The notes below the pieces were generated by a model. The model was given only the letters and a program-made list of their open reading frames with translations, searched no databases and was not told where the DNA came from. Source: Novosphingobium profundi (GTDB taxonomy: Bacteria; Pseudomonadota; Alphaproteobacteria; Sphingomonadales; Sphingomonadaceae). From it: a stretch of 64,000 nucleotides of DNA. This document shows, one piece after another, positions 17,827 through 26,567 of this stretch; the stretch's first letter is position 1; each line of letters opens with the position of its first letter. The DNA lies in the NCBI RefSeq assembly GCF_018491765.1, contig NZ_JABWCU010000005.1:186001-250000 (forward strand), given 5' to 3'. Both the position numbers and the translations under genes were made by a program.

Positions 17827-20435
17827 CGCGCGCCCGCACCCGGATCGCTGCGCTAGGCGCGCTGCTGCTGGCGACCAGCGCCTCGCCGGTCCTCGCCGAT
17901 GCGCCCGTCCGCACGGCGCTCAACGAAGGCTGGCAGGCGCGCATCGCGCCTTCGGACACCGATGCGGCCAAGGCGCACCCGCGTGAGGCGCAGTGGTTCG
18001 CCGCGCGCGTGCCCGGTGCGATCCAGCGCACGCTGGTCGAGGACAAGCGCGTGCCCGACCCGTTCCTTTCCACCAACGAGGCGGCGATCCAGTGGGCGGG
18101 CCTGACGGGCTGGGACATGCGCCGCACGCTCGATGTCAGCGCGGCCCAGCTGAAGCGCGGGCACCTCGATCTCGTCTTCGACGGGCTCGACACGTTCGCG
18201 ACCGTTTTGATCAACGGGCACGAGGTGCTCAAGGCCGACAACGCGCACCGCACCTGGCGCGTGGAGGCCAAGCCGTACCTGCACGAGGGCGCGAACGAGA
18301 TCCTCGTGCATTTCGCCTCGCCGATCGCCACACTCCAGCCGATGGTGCTCGCCGAGAAGAATCCGCTGCCGGGCGAATACGACAGCGCCTTTGGCGATGA
18401 GCCAAAGGGCAAGCAGACCTCGCCCTACATCCGCAAGCCCAAGTACGACTATGGCTGGGACTGGGGCCCGCGCATCGTCAACATCGGCATCTGGCGCCCG
18501 GTCCACCTCGAGGCCTGGGACGATGCGCGCATCGAGGGTCTCGATGTCGTCCAGACCGCGCTTTCCGACGATCAGGCGCAGCTCACCGCGCGGCTTCGCG
18601 TCACCGCCGACAAGGCCGGGCCGATGACCGTGCGTGTGGCTCTGAAGGGCCCCGACGGGCGGTCGCTGAAGCCGGTGGAGCGTACCGTGACGGTCGGCGC
18701 GGGCGACAGCCTCGTGGACGTTCCTGTCACGATCGCCAGCCCCCGGCGCTGGTGGCCCGCCGGCTACGGCGCACAGCCGCTCTATGCGCTCGACGCCGCG
18801 ATCCGAAAGGGGCTTGGTGCGGGCGATCACGAAGGCCGCTCCGTGGGCCTGCGCACCGTCGAGCTGATCCGCGAGGGCGGCGCGATGGGCTTCAAGGTCA
18901 ATGGCGTGCCGATCTTCGCAAAGGGTGCCAACCTCATCCCCTTCGACATGTTTCGCAGCCGGGTGAGCGACGCCACCATGCGCACGCTTCTGGAAGATGC
19001 GCGCGCGGTGAACATGAACATGATCCGCGTCTGGGGCGGCGGTTCGTACCTCGAGGACAGCTTCTACGACGAGGCCGACCGGCTCGGCCTGATGGTCTGG
19101 CAGGACTTCATGTTCGGCGGCGCGGTGACGCCGCCCGATGCGGCCTACCGCGCAAGTGTGGCGGCCGAGGCGGACGAGCAGCTCGCACGGCTGGGCACGC
19201 ACCCCTCGATCGTACTTTGGGCGGGTGGCAACGAAGTGCTTTCGGGCTGGGAGAACTGGAGCGACCGCAAGGCGTTCAAGAAGGCCGTCGGCCCCGACGA
19301 GCAGGAGCGCATCGCGACCGGCATGACCGTGCTGTTCGACCGCGTGCTGCGCGGTGCCGTGGCCGAACATTCGCCCGGCACGCCCTACTGGCCTGGCTCG
19401 CCCTCGAACGACTACGATGGCCCCACCGACACCGACGCGGCGGGCGACCGCCACTTCTGGGATGTCTGGTCAGGCTCAAAGCCGGTCGAGAACTACACCC
19501 ATTCGTGCCCGCGCTTCATGTCCGAATACGGTTTCCAGGCAATGCCGGTGATGGCAACGGTCCGCCAGTTCGCGGGCGAGGGGCCCTACACCGCCGACAG
19601 CGCGGTGATGAAGGCGCACCAGAAGTTCCTGGCAGGCGAGGGCAACGAACGCCTCAAGTTCTACCTCGACGCGCGGCTGCGTCCGGCCAAGGACTTCGCC
19701 GACTTCGTCTACCTCACGCAAGTCAACCAGATGCAGGCCATCGCACTGGCCGCACGCCACCACCGCGGCTGCGAGCCGGTCACGATGGGCTCGCTCTACT
19801 GGCAGCTCAACGACGTCTGGCCCTCGATCTCGTGGGCGAGCGTCGACCACTATGGGCGCTGGAAGCTGCTGCACTACGCCGCCAAGCGCTTCTTCGCAGC
19901 CCAGATCGTGACCGCCGAGCACGCGGGCAGCGAGACGAAGGTGACGCTGGTCTCCGATGCCACCACGCCGCTGGCCGCGCATTGGGCGCTGACCGGCTAC
20001 GCGATGGACGGCACCAAGCTGGGCGAGGCCGGGGGCGACATCACGCTTGCGCCCACCACGGCCACCCCCGCGCGCGCCGTACCCGACGCCGAGGTGTTCG
20101 GGTCGGCGACACCGGGGGCGTCCTTTGCGGTGGCGACCTTGACGGTCGAGGGCAAGACCGTCTCGCGCCAGATCGTCGAACGCGCCCTGCCCAAGGACAT
20201 GGCCTATCCGGCGCCGGGTCTGGAGGCGGTGTGGAAGGGCAAGAGCGTAACGCTGACCGCGAAAAACCTGGCCCGCGCGGTGATGCTCGATTTCGGGACG
20301 CTCGACGCGCACCCCGACGACAATGGCTTTGACCTGCTGCCCGGTGAAAGCCGCACAATCACCGTGACCTCCGCGTCCGACGCGGCGGCGCTGGCCAGCG
20401 CGCTGACGCTGCGCACTCTGGCGGGAGGCAAGTGA
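17823..20435 (+). CDS. GH2 beta-mannosidase, exported
   Basis: Retaining exo-beta-mannosidase, expected to cleave the single beta-1,4-mannose of the N-glycan core. The GTG at 17823 overlaps the GH20 stop (GTGA) and starts a signal peptide directly (TRARTRIAALGALLLA, cleavage near VLADAP). The 870 residues fit the family: a jelly-roll N-domain with YDYGWDWGPRIVNIGIW, then the barrel with NMIRVWGGGSYLEDSFYDEA, the acid/base in AGGNEV (E471) and the nucleophile in FMSEYGFQ (E568). The GWDWGP motif and the barrel wording fit beta-mannosidase better than beta-galactosidase. It is embedded in a ladder of coupled glycosidase genes. Confidence 0.93.
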   Translation: MTRARTRIAALGALLLATSASPVLADAPVRTALNEGWQARIAPSDTDAAKAHPREAQWFAARVPGAIQRTLVEDKRVPDPFLSTNEAAIQWAGLTGWDMRRTLDVSAAQLKRGHLDLVFDGLDTFATVLINGHEVLKADNAHRTWRVEAKPYLHEGANEILVHFASPIATLQPMVLAEKNPLPGEYDSAFGDEPKGKQTSPYIRKPKYDYGWDWGPRIVNIGIWRPVHLEAWDDARIEGLDVVQTALSDDQAQLTARLRVTADKAGPMTVRVALKGPDGRSLKPVERTVTVGAGDSLVDVPVTIASPRRWWPAGYGAQPLYALDAAIRKGLGAGDHEGRSVGLRTVELIREGGAMGFKVNGVPIFAKGANLIPFDMFRSRVSDATMRTLLEDARAVNMNMIRVWGGGSYLEDSFYDEADRLGLMVWQDFMFGGAVTPPDAAYRASVAAEADEQLARLGTHPSIVLWAGGNEVLSGWENWSDRKAFKKAVGPDEQERIATGMTVLFDRVLRGAVAEHSPGTPYWPGSPSNDYDGPTDTDAAGDRHFWDVWSGSKPVENYTHSCPRFMSEYGFQAMPVMATVRQFAGEGPYTADSAVMKAHQKFLAGEGNERLKFYLDARLRPAKDFADFVYLTQVNQMQAIALAARHHRGCEPVTMGSLYWQLNDVWPSISWASVDHYGRWKLLHYAAKRFFAAQIVTAEHAGSETKVTLVSDATTPLAAHWALTGYAMDGTKLGEAGGDITLAPTTATPARAVPDAEVFGSATPGASFAVATLTVEGKTVSRQIVERALPKDMAYPAPGLEAVWKGKSVTLTAKNLARAVMLDFGTLDAHPDDNGFDLLPGESRTITVTSASDAAALASALTLRTLAGGK

Positions 20436-23056
20436 TGCGCGCAAGGCTTCTCACCACCGCGACGTTGCTTCTGGCCACGGCGCTGACTGGCGTGCCCGCG
20501 CTCGCCGATACGCCCGTGGAGGATGGCGCGGGCAAGCCGATCGCCAAGCCCGTTCGCGACGCCATTGCGGGAGCGAGCCTTGAACAGAAGGCCGCGCAGC
20601 TCCAGTCGACCGCGCCCGCCGACCCCAGGATGGGCCTGCCCGCCTACGACTGGTGGAGCGAAGGGCTGCACGGCCTTGCCCGCAATGGCGTTGCCACCGT
20701 GTTCCCGCAGGCGATCGGCCTTGCCGCGACCTGGGACCCGGACCTTCTGGAAAAGGTCGGCACGGTCGTCTCGACCGAGGCGCGCGCCAAGTTCAACGCG
20801 GCTCCGCGCGACGCTGACCGGCGCATCTACGAAGGGCTCACCATCTGGTCGCCCAACATCAACATCTTCCGCGATCCGCGCTGGGGGCGCGGGCAGGAGA
20901 CCTATGGCGAGGATCCGTTCCTCACCGGCAGTCTTGCCGTCGGCTTCATCAAGGGGCTGCAGGGGCCCGACCGTGCGCACCCGCGCGTGATCGCGACCGC
21001 CAAGCACCTTGCCGCACACTCGGGTCCTGAGGCCGGGCGTGACAGCTTCGACGTCGACGCCGCGCCGCAGGACATGGAGGCAACCTTCCTTCCTGCCTTC
21101 CGCATGGCGGTGACCGAGGGCGGCGTCCTCTCGCTGATGTGCTCGTACAACTCGATCCACGGCACGCCGGTCTGCGCCGATGCGCCGCTGCTGAACGAGC
21201 GCGTGCGCAAGGACTGGCACTTCGACGGCTTCGTCGTTTCGGACTGCGATGCCATCGGCAATATCTGGCAGTTCCACCACTACACGTACGACGCGGCCGA
21301 GGCTTCGGCGGCAGGCATTCGCGGCGGCACCGACTTCAACTGCGGCACCGCCTATGGCGCGGTTCCCGAGGCGGTGAGGCGCGGTCTCCTGAGCGAAGGC
21401 GAGGTCGATGTCGCGCTCGCCCGCTCGCTTCAGGCGCGCTACGATCTCGGCACGCTTTACGATGCGAAGAGCCCGTGGTCGCGGATCCCGCCGAGTGCGA
21501 TCAACACCAGGGACGACCGCGCGCTGGCGCTCGAAGCCGCGCGCAAGGCGATCGTGCTCTTGCAGAACAAGGGCGGCGTGCTGCCGTTCAAGGCCGGTGC
21601 GCACCTCGCCGTCGTGGGCGTCAACGCCGACGATCTGGGCGTGCTGGAGGGCAACTATCACGGCACCGCCGCCGATCCGGTGACCCCGCTCGATGGCATC
21701 CGCGCGCGTTTCGGCGCGGCCAACGTGACGTACGCGCAAGGCTCGGTCCTTGCCGAAGGCGCGCCGGTGGTCATGCCCGAGACGGCGCTTTCGTACGAAG
21801 GAAAGCCGGGGCTTCTTGCCACGTACAACGATGCGCAGGGCGAGACCGTGCTTGCGCGGCAGGACCGGCGGATCGACTTCAACTTCACCCGCACCGCCCC
21901 CCAGGGGCTCGATCCCCGGCGCTTCGATGCCGTGTGGACGGGCGATTTCACCCCGCCCAAGGCGGGCACCTACCGCCTCGTGCTCGACGCACCGCAGTGC
22001 TGGAAGGACTGCACCCGCCACGACGACGTCCGGCTGCTGGTGGGCGGCAAGGTGCTGCACGAAGGTCCGCTCGGTGGCCAGCGTATCGAGGTGGCGATCG
22101 CCTCGGACGGGAGCCCGCAGCCGATCCGCGTCGAACTCAACCACTATGGCGAGGACGAGGGGCTACGCCTGATGTGGCTCCCGCCCGAGGACGCGCTGCT
22201 CGGCGGCGCGCTCGAGGCGGCGAAGGGGGCCGATGCCATCGTCGCGGTGCTCGGCCTTTCGCCCGATCTCGAGGGCGAGGCGCTGCAGGTGCAGGTGCCC
22301 GGCTTCGTGGGCGGCGACCGCTCCGAGATCGAACTGCCCGAACCGCAGGTCGCACTGCTCAAGGCGCTCAAGGCGACCGGCAAGCCGGTGGTCGCCGTGC
22401 TCTCGACCGGCAGCGCCATCGCCATCGATCCCGATCTGGCCGACGCCGTCGTCGCCAACTGGTATTCGGGCGAGGAGGGGGGCACCGCGCTTGCCGATAC
22501 GCTCGTGGGCGCGAACAACCCCTCGGGCCGCCTGCCGGTGACCTTCTACAAGAAGACCAGCGATCTGCCCGCCTTCGTCGATTATTCGATGAAGGAGCGC
22601 ACCTACCGCTACTTCACCGGGACCCCGCTCTGGGGCTTCGGCCATGGTCTGAGCTACACCACCTTCGCCTATTCGGGCGCGAGCGCCACCAGTGCGGCGG
22701 TCGGTTCCCCGGTCACCGTCACGGCGAGGCTGGCGAACACCGGCGCGCGCGGCGGCGAGGAAGTCGTTCAGGCCTATGTCGTGCCGCCTTCCGACGGGCA
22801 CCGGCCGATCCTGACCGAACCCGTCCTGCAGCGGCAGCTTGGCGCGTTCACGCGCGTTACCCTCAAGCCCGGTGCATCGCGCAAGGTGACCCTGACGCTC
22901 GACCCGCGCCGGATCTCGGTGGTCGACCGTCGCGGCACACGCCGCGTGGTGCCGGGCGACTACAAGGTCTGGATCGGTGGCGGTCAACCGGGCGATGGCG
23001 CGGGCCAGTGGGCCAGCTTCACGCTTGCCGGCGATGCGATGGAGATGCCCAAGTGA
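20435..23056 (+). CDS. GH3 beta-xylosidase-like enzyme with inserted PA14 domain
   Basis: Exported retaining glycosidase of GH3, 873 residues. The ATG at 20435 overlaps the GH2 stop by one base (TGATG). A signal peptide ends near PALADTP. The barrel has the GRGQETYGEDPFLTG motif and the nucleophile in VVSDCDAI (D270); this SDCDAI form is typical of the beta-xylosidase branch of GH3. A PA14 domain (about residues 450-585, with FDAVWTGDFTPPKAGTYRL) is inserted in the second alpha/beta domain, and a fibronectin-like domain closes the protein. In this operon the natural target is the beta-1,2-xylose of plant N-glycans. Substrate is inferred from subtype and context; beta-glucosidase activity is the alternative. 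Confidence 0.88.
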   Translation: MRARLLTTATLLLATALTGVPALADTPVEDGAGKPIAKPVRDAIAGASLEQKAAQLQSTAPADPRMGLPAYDWWSEGLHGLARNGVATVFPQAIGLAATWDPDLLEKVGTVVSTEARAKFNAAPRDADRRIYEGLTIWSPNINIFRDPRWGRGQETYGEDPFLTGSLAVGFIKGLQGPDRAHPRVIATAKHLAAHSGPEAGRDSFDVDAAPQDMEATFLPAFRMAVTEGGVLSLMCSYNSIHGTPVCADAPLLNERVRKDWHFDGFVVSDCDAIGNIWQFHHYTYDAAEASAAGIRGGTDFNCGTAYGAVPEAVRRGLLSEGEVDVALARSLQARYDLGTLYDAKSPWSRIPPSAINTRDDRALALEAARKAIVLLQNKGGVLPFKAGAHLAVVGVNADDLGVLEGNYHGTAADPVTPLDGIRARFGAANVTYAQGSVLAEGAPVVMPETALSYEGKPGLLATYNDAQGETVLARQDRRIDFNFTRTAPQGLDPRRFDAVWTGDFTPPKAGTYRLVLDAPQCWKDCTRHDDVRLLVGGKVLHEGPLGGQRIEVAIASDGSPQPIRVELNHYGEDEGLRLMWLPPEDALLGGALEAAKGADAIVAVLGLSPDLEGEALQVQVPGFVGGDRSEIELPEPQVALLKALKATGKPVVAVLSTGSAIAIDPDLADAVVANWYSGEEGGTALADTLVGANNPSGRLPVTFYKKTSDLPAFVDYSMKERTYRYFTGTPLWGFGHGLSYTTFAYSGASATSAAVGSPVTVTARLANTGARGGEEVVQAYVVPPSDGHRPILTEPVLQRQLGAFTRVTLKPGASRKVTLTLDPRRISVVDRRGTRRVVPGDYKVWIGGGQPGDGAGQWASFTLAGDAMEMPK

Positions 23057-24549
23057 GCGAGAACGTCAGCGAGAATGCCTTGAACCGTCGTCGCCTTCTG
23101 CAAGGTGGTGCGGCGCTGGCCGGGGCGGCCTTTGCCGTTTCGGCGGGCAGCGGCCGCGCACTGGCCGAGGAAAGCAGCTTCACCAAGGTGATCCCGATGC
23201 CGTCCGGCGGTGGTCGCCCGGCGCCTGCGCAGCGCCGCTTCGTCAGCAAGGCAGTGGAAGAGGAGATCGCGCGTGTTTCGGCGCTGATCGGCGATCCCAA
23301 GCTGCGCACGATGTTCGAGGGCTGCTATCCCAACACGCTCGACACCACGGTCGAGATGGGCACGCTCGAGGGGCGCGAGGATACGTTCGTGATCACCGGC
23401 GACATCCCGTGCCTGTGGCTGCGCGACAGCACCGCGCAGGTCCTGCCTTACATGCACCTCGCGACGCGCGATGCGGACCTGCGCGCGATGTTCCGGGGCC
23501 TGATCGCCCGCCAGTCGCGCTCGATCCTGATCGACCCTTACGCCAACGCCTTCATGCACGACCCCAAGGCGCGCACGAACCTGTCGTGGGCGCTGAAGGA
23601 CCAGACCGAGATGAAGCCGGGCGTTGCCGAGCGCAAATGGGAGATCGATTCGCTGTGCTACGCGATGCGCCTTGGCTACCGCTATTGGCGCGAAACGCAG
23701 GACAAGGCGCCGTTCGACGCGCTCTGGGTGGAGGCCTCGCGCGCTTGCGTGCGCACGCTGCGCGAACAGCAGCGAAAAGGGGATCGCGGGCCCTACAGCT
23801 TCCAGCGCACCAGCAACCGGCCGACCGAGACGATGCAACTCGACGGCTGGGGGGCGCCGGCGCGCAGTGTCGGCCTCATCCATTCGGGTTTCCGTCCCTC
23901 GGACGATGCCTGCACTTATCCCTTCCTGATCCCGGCCAACCACTTCGCGGTCACTGCGCTGCGCGAAATGGCACATGTGGCCGAAGCTGCGCGCGGCGAC
24001 GCGGCGCTCGCCGCCGACGCGCGCGCGCTGGCGGACGAGGTGGCACAGGCGCTGCGCCAGTGGGGCACGATGGTCTTGCCCGACGGTCGCCAGGTCTGGG
24101 CTTACGAGGTCGATGGCTTTGGCAACGCAATGTTCATGGACGATGCCAACGTGCCCTCGCTGCTGGGCCTCGCGTTCCTGGGCTGCGTGCCGACAAGCGA
24201 TGCCCTTTGGCAGGCGACGGCGGCGGCGTGCTGGTCGGATGCGAACCCCTATTTCTTCAAGGGCAGCGCGATCGAGGGGATCGGGGGCCCGCACGTCGGG
24301 CTCGGCCAGGTCTGGCCGATGAGCCTCATCGTGCGCGCGATGTCGAGCGATGATCCGGTGGTGATCGGGCAGATGCTGCAGGCGCTGCGCGACACCGACG
24401 CGGGAACCGGCTTCATGCACGAGGCGCTCGACAGCAACGACCCTGCGCAGTTCACGCGGCCCTGGTTCGCCTGGGCCAACGGCCTCTTCGGCGAACTGGT
24501 CATCCGCATTGCCGACCAGTTCCCCCAGCTTCTCGCCGCGCGCCCCTGA
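23053..24549 (+). CDS. GH125 exo-alpha-1,6-mannosidase, Tat-exported
   Basis: Inverting, metal-independent exo-alpha-1,6-mannosidase (PF06824), 498 residues from a GTG at 23053 that overlaps the GH3 stop in GTGA. The N-terminus has NRRRLLQGGAALAGAAFAVS, a plausible twin-arginine signal. Family features are GDIPCLWLRDSTAQVLPYM (about residues 116-134), IDPYANAFM, WEIDSLCYAMRLGYRYW, HSGFRPSDDACTYPFLIPAN and GPHVGLGQVWPMSLIVRA. It would remove the alpha-1,6 arm of the N-glycan core that GH92 enzymes handle poorly. The family is strongly tied to N-glycan loci. Confidence 0.94.
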   Translation: MSENVSENALNRRRLLQGGAALAGAAFAVSAGSGRALAEESSFTKVIPMPSGGGRPAPAQRRFVSKAVEEEIARVSALIGDPKLRTMFEGCYPNTLDTTVEMGTLEGREDTFVITGDIPCLWLRDSTAQVLPYMHLATRDADLRAMFRGLIARQSRSILIDPYANAFMHDPKARTNLSWALKDQTEMKPGVAERKWEIDSLCYAMRLGYRYWRETQDKAPFDALWVEASRACVRTLREQQRKGDRGPYSFQRTSNRPTETMQLDGWGAPARSVGLIHSGFRPSDDACTYPFLIPANHFAVTALREMAHVAEAARGDAALAADARALADEVAQALRQWGTMVLPDGRQVWAYEVDGFGNAMFMDDANVPSLLGLAFLGCVPTSDALWQATAAACWSDANPYFFKGSAIEGIGGPHVGLGQVWPMSLIVRAMSSDDPVVIGQMLQALRDTDAGTGFMHEALDSNDPAQFTRPWFAWANGLFGELVIRIADQFPQLLAARP

Positions 24550-24584
24550 GCCGCGCCGCGCCCCTTTTGCCAAGGACAGACTCC

Positions 24585-26519
24585 ATGGACTTCTCCCGCC
24601 GCCGCTTCCTTGCCGAAACCGCGATCGCCAGCGCTGCCGCCGGTGGCCTCTCGGCCGTCCCCGCCGAGGCCTTCGCGCAAGGCGCCGCCGTACCCACCCC
24701 CTGGGGCGCGCGCCCTTCGCCGCGCCAGGTCAAGTGGCACAAGCGCGGCATGTATTCCTTCATCCACTTTGCGATGAACACCTTCACCGACAAGGAATGG
24801 GGCTACGGCGACGAGAAGCCCGAGTGGTTCAATCCCACCGACTTCGACCCCGACCAGATCGTCGCAGCGGCCAAGGCCGCGGGCATGACCGGGATTATCC
24901 TCACCGCCAAGCACCACGATGGCTTCTGCTTGTGGCAGACGCAGACGACCGAACACTCGATCCGCAACAGCCCCTATAAGCAGGGCAAGGGGGATATCGT
25001 GGCGGAACTGGGCGAGGCGACCCGCCGCGCCGGGCTCGACTACGGCCTCTACCTCAGCCCCTGGGATCGCAACCGCGCCGACTACGGCACGCCCGACTAC
25101 ATCACCTACTACCGCGCGCAGTTGACCGAGCTCTGCACGCGCTACGGCAAGCTGTTCGAAGTCTGGTTCGATGGTGCGAACGGCGGCGACGGCTACTACG
25201 GCGGCGCGCGCGAGGCGCGCAAGATCGACGCGCCCAAATACTACAACTGGCCCTCGATCGTCGAACTGGTGCACAGGCTCCAGCCCGATGCCTGCACCTT
25301 CGATCCGCTCGGCGCCGACATTCGCTGGGTGGGCAACGAGAACGGCGTGGCGGGCGATCCGTGCTGGCCCACGATGCCCAACCGCCCCTACGAGCAGGAT
25401 CTGGGCAACGCGGGCCTGCGCGGCGGCGAACTGTGGTGGCCGGCCGAGACCGATGTCTCGATCCGTCCAGGCTGGTTCTACCACGCCGACGAGGATTCCA
25501 AGGTCAAGAGCCCCGAGCGCCTGATCCAGCTCTTCGACGAGTCGGTGGGCCGTGGCACCAACCTCAATCTCAATCTGCCGCCCGACCGGCGCGGCCGGAT
25601 CGCCGATCAGGACGTGAAGATCCTGAAGAGCTTCGGCGATGCCCTGCGCGCAAGCTTTGCCAAGGATCTTGCCAAGGGTTCGGTCGCCCACGCCAGCGCC
25701 GAACGCGGCGCGGCCTTTGCCGCCGCGCGCGTGCTCGACGGGCGCGACGATACCTACTGGTCCAGCCCCGATGCCGACCACACCCCGACGCTCACGCTCG
25801 ACCTGGCGCCAGGCACTCGCTTCGACCTCGTGCGGGTGAAGGAATTCCTGCCCCTGGGCGTGCGCGTCACGCGCTTCGCCATCGAGGCCGAGATCGGCGG
25901 TGTGTGGCAGCGCCTCGCCGAGAAGGAATGCATCGGTGCGCAGCGGATCATCCGCCTGCCCGAGAAGATCGCCCCGCGCCGCGTGCGCCTCGTGGTACTC
26001 GATGCGCCTGCGTGCCCCGCGATCACCGAGTTCGCGCTGTTCGCCGCGGTTGCCCCGGTGCCCGTGCCCGCGATCGTCTCGAGCGATCCCACCGTGCTCG
26101 ACACCACCAAATGGAAGGTCGTCTCGGCCAGCGCGGCGGGCGCCGAAGTGCTGCTCGACAACGATGCCGCGACGATCTGGCGCCAGAGCGCGCCGATGCC
26201 GGGCAAGCCCGCGCAGGTCACCCTCGACCTCGGCAGCGATGTCGAGCTCGCCGGTTTCAGCCTGACGCCGGGCCGCCAGGTCGACAGCCAGGCGGTGCCG
26301 CCCAAGGGCTATCGCGCCGAAGTCAGCCAGGACGGCACGCGTTGGAGCGAAGTGGCCCAAGGCGAATTCTCGAACATCGCCTATGCGCTTTCGACCCAGC
26401 GCATCGCCTTCGCCGCGCCCGTGGCGACCCGCTATCTGCGCCTGACCTTTGCCGAAACCGCCATCGATGCGCCCAAGCTCGCCATTGCCGGGGTCGGCGG
26501 CTTCTCCGCCAAGCGCTGA
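24585..26519 (+). CDS. GH29 alpha-L-fucosidase with discoidin-like domains, Tat-exported
   Basis: Retaining alpha-L-fucosidase, 644 residues. The ATG at 24585 follows AAGGACA; the N-terminus SRRRFLAETAIASAAAG is Tat-like. The GH29 barrel spans about 45-355, with YSFIHFAMNTFTDKEWG, TAKHHDGFCLW and the nucleophile in VWFDGAN (D196). The region from about residue 360 to the end holds two F5/8-type (discoidin) beta-sandwich segments, one around TLTLDLAPGTRF and one around VTLDLGSDVELAGFSL. The EVWFDGA wording suits the GH29-B (alpha-1,3/1,4) branch, which would fit core alpha-1,3-fucose of plant N-glycans. Linkage is inferred. Confidence 0.93.
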   Translation: MDFSRRRFLAETAIASAAAGGLSAVPAEAFAQGAAVPTPWGARPSPRQVKWHKRGMYSFIHFAMNTFTDKEWGYGDEKPEWFNPTDFDPDQIVAAAKAAGMTGIILTAKHHDGFCLWQTQTTEHSIRNSPYKQGKGDIVAELGEATRRAGLDYGLYLSPWDRNRADYGTPDYITYYRAQLTELCTRYGKLFEVWFDGANGGDGYYGGAREARKIDAPKYYNWPSIVELVHRLQPDACTFDPLGADIRWVGNENGVAGDPCWPTMPNRPYEQDLGNAGLRGGELWWPAETDVSIRPGWFYHADEDSKVKSPERLIQLFDESVGRGTNLNLNLPPDRRGRIADQDVKILKSFGDALRASFAKDLAKGSVAHASAERGAAFAAARVLDGRDDTYWSSPDADHTPTLTLDLAPGTRFDLVRVKEFLPLGVRVTRFAIEAEIGGVWQRLAEKECIGAQRIIRLPEKIAPRRVRLVVLDAPACPAITEFALFAAVAPVPVPAIVSSDPTVLDTTKWKVVSASAAGAEVLLDNDAATIWRQSAPMPGKPAQVTLDLGSDVELAGFSLTPGRQVDSQAVPPKGYRAEVSQDGTRWSEVAQGEFSNIAYALSTQRIAFAAPVATRYLRLTFAETAIDAPKLAIAGVGGFSAKR

Positions 26520-26567
26520 CGAGCGCGCCCCGCACCCACGATATTTCTTCAAGGACACGACGATCCC

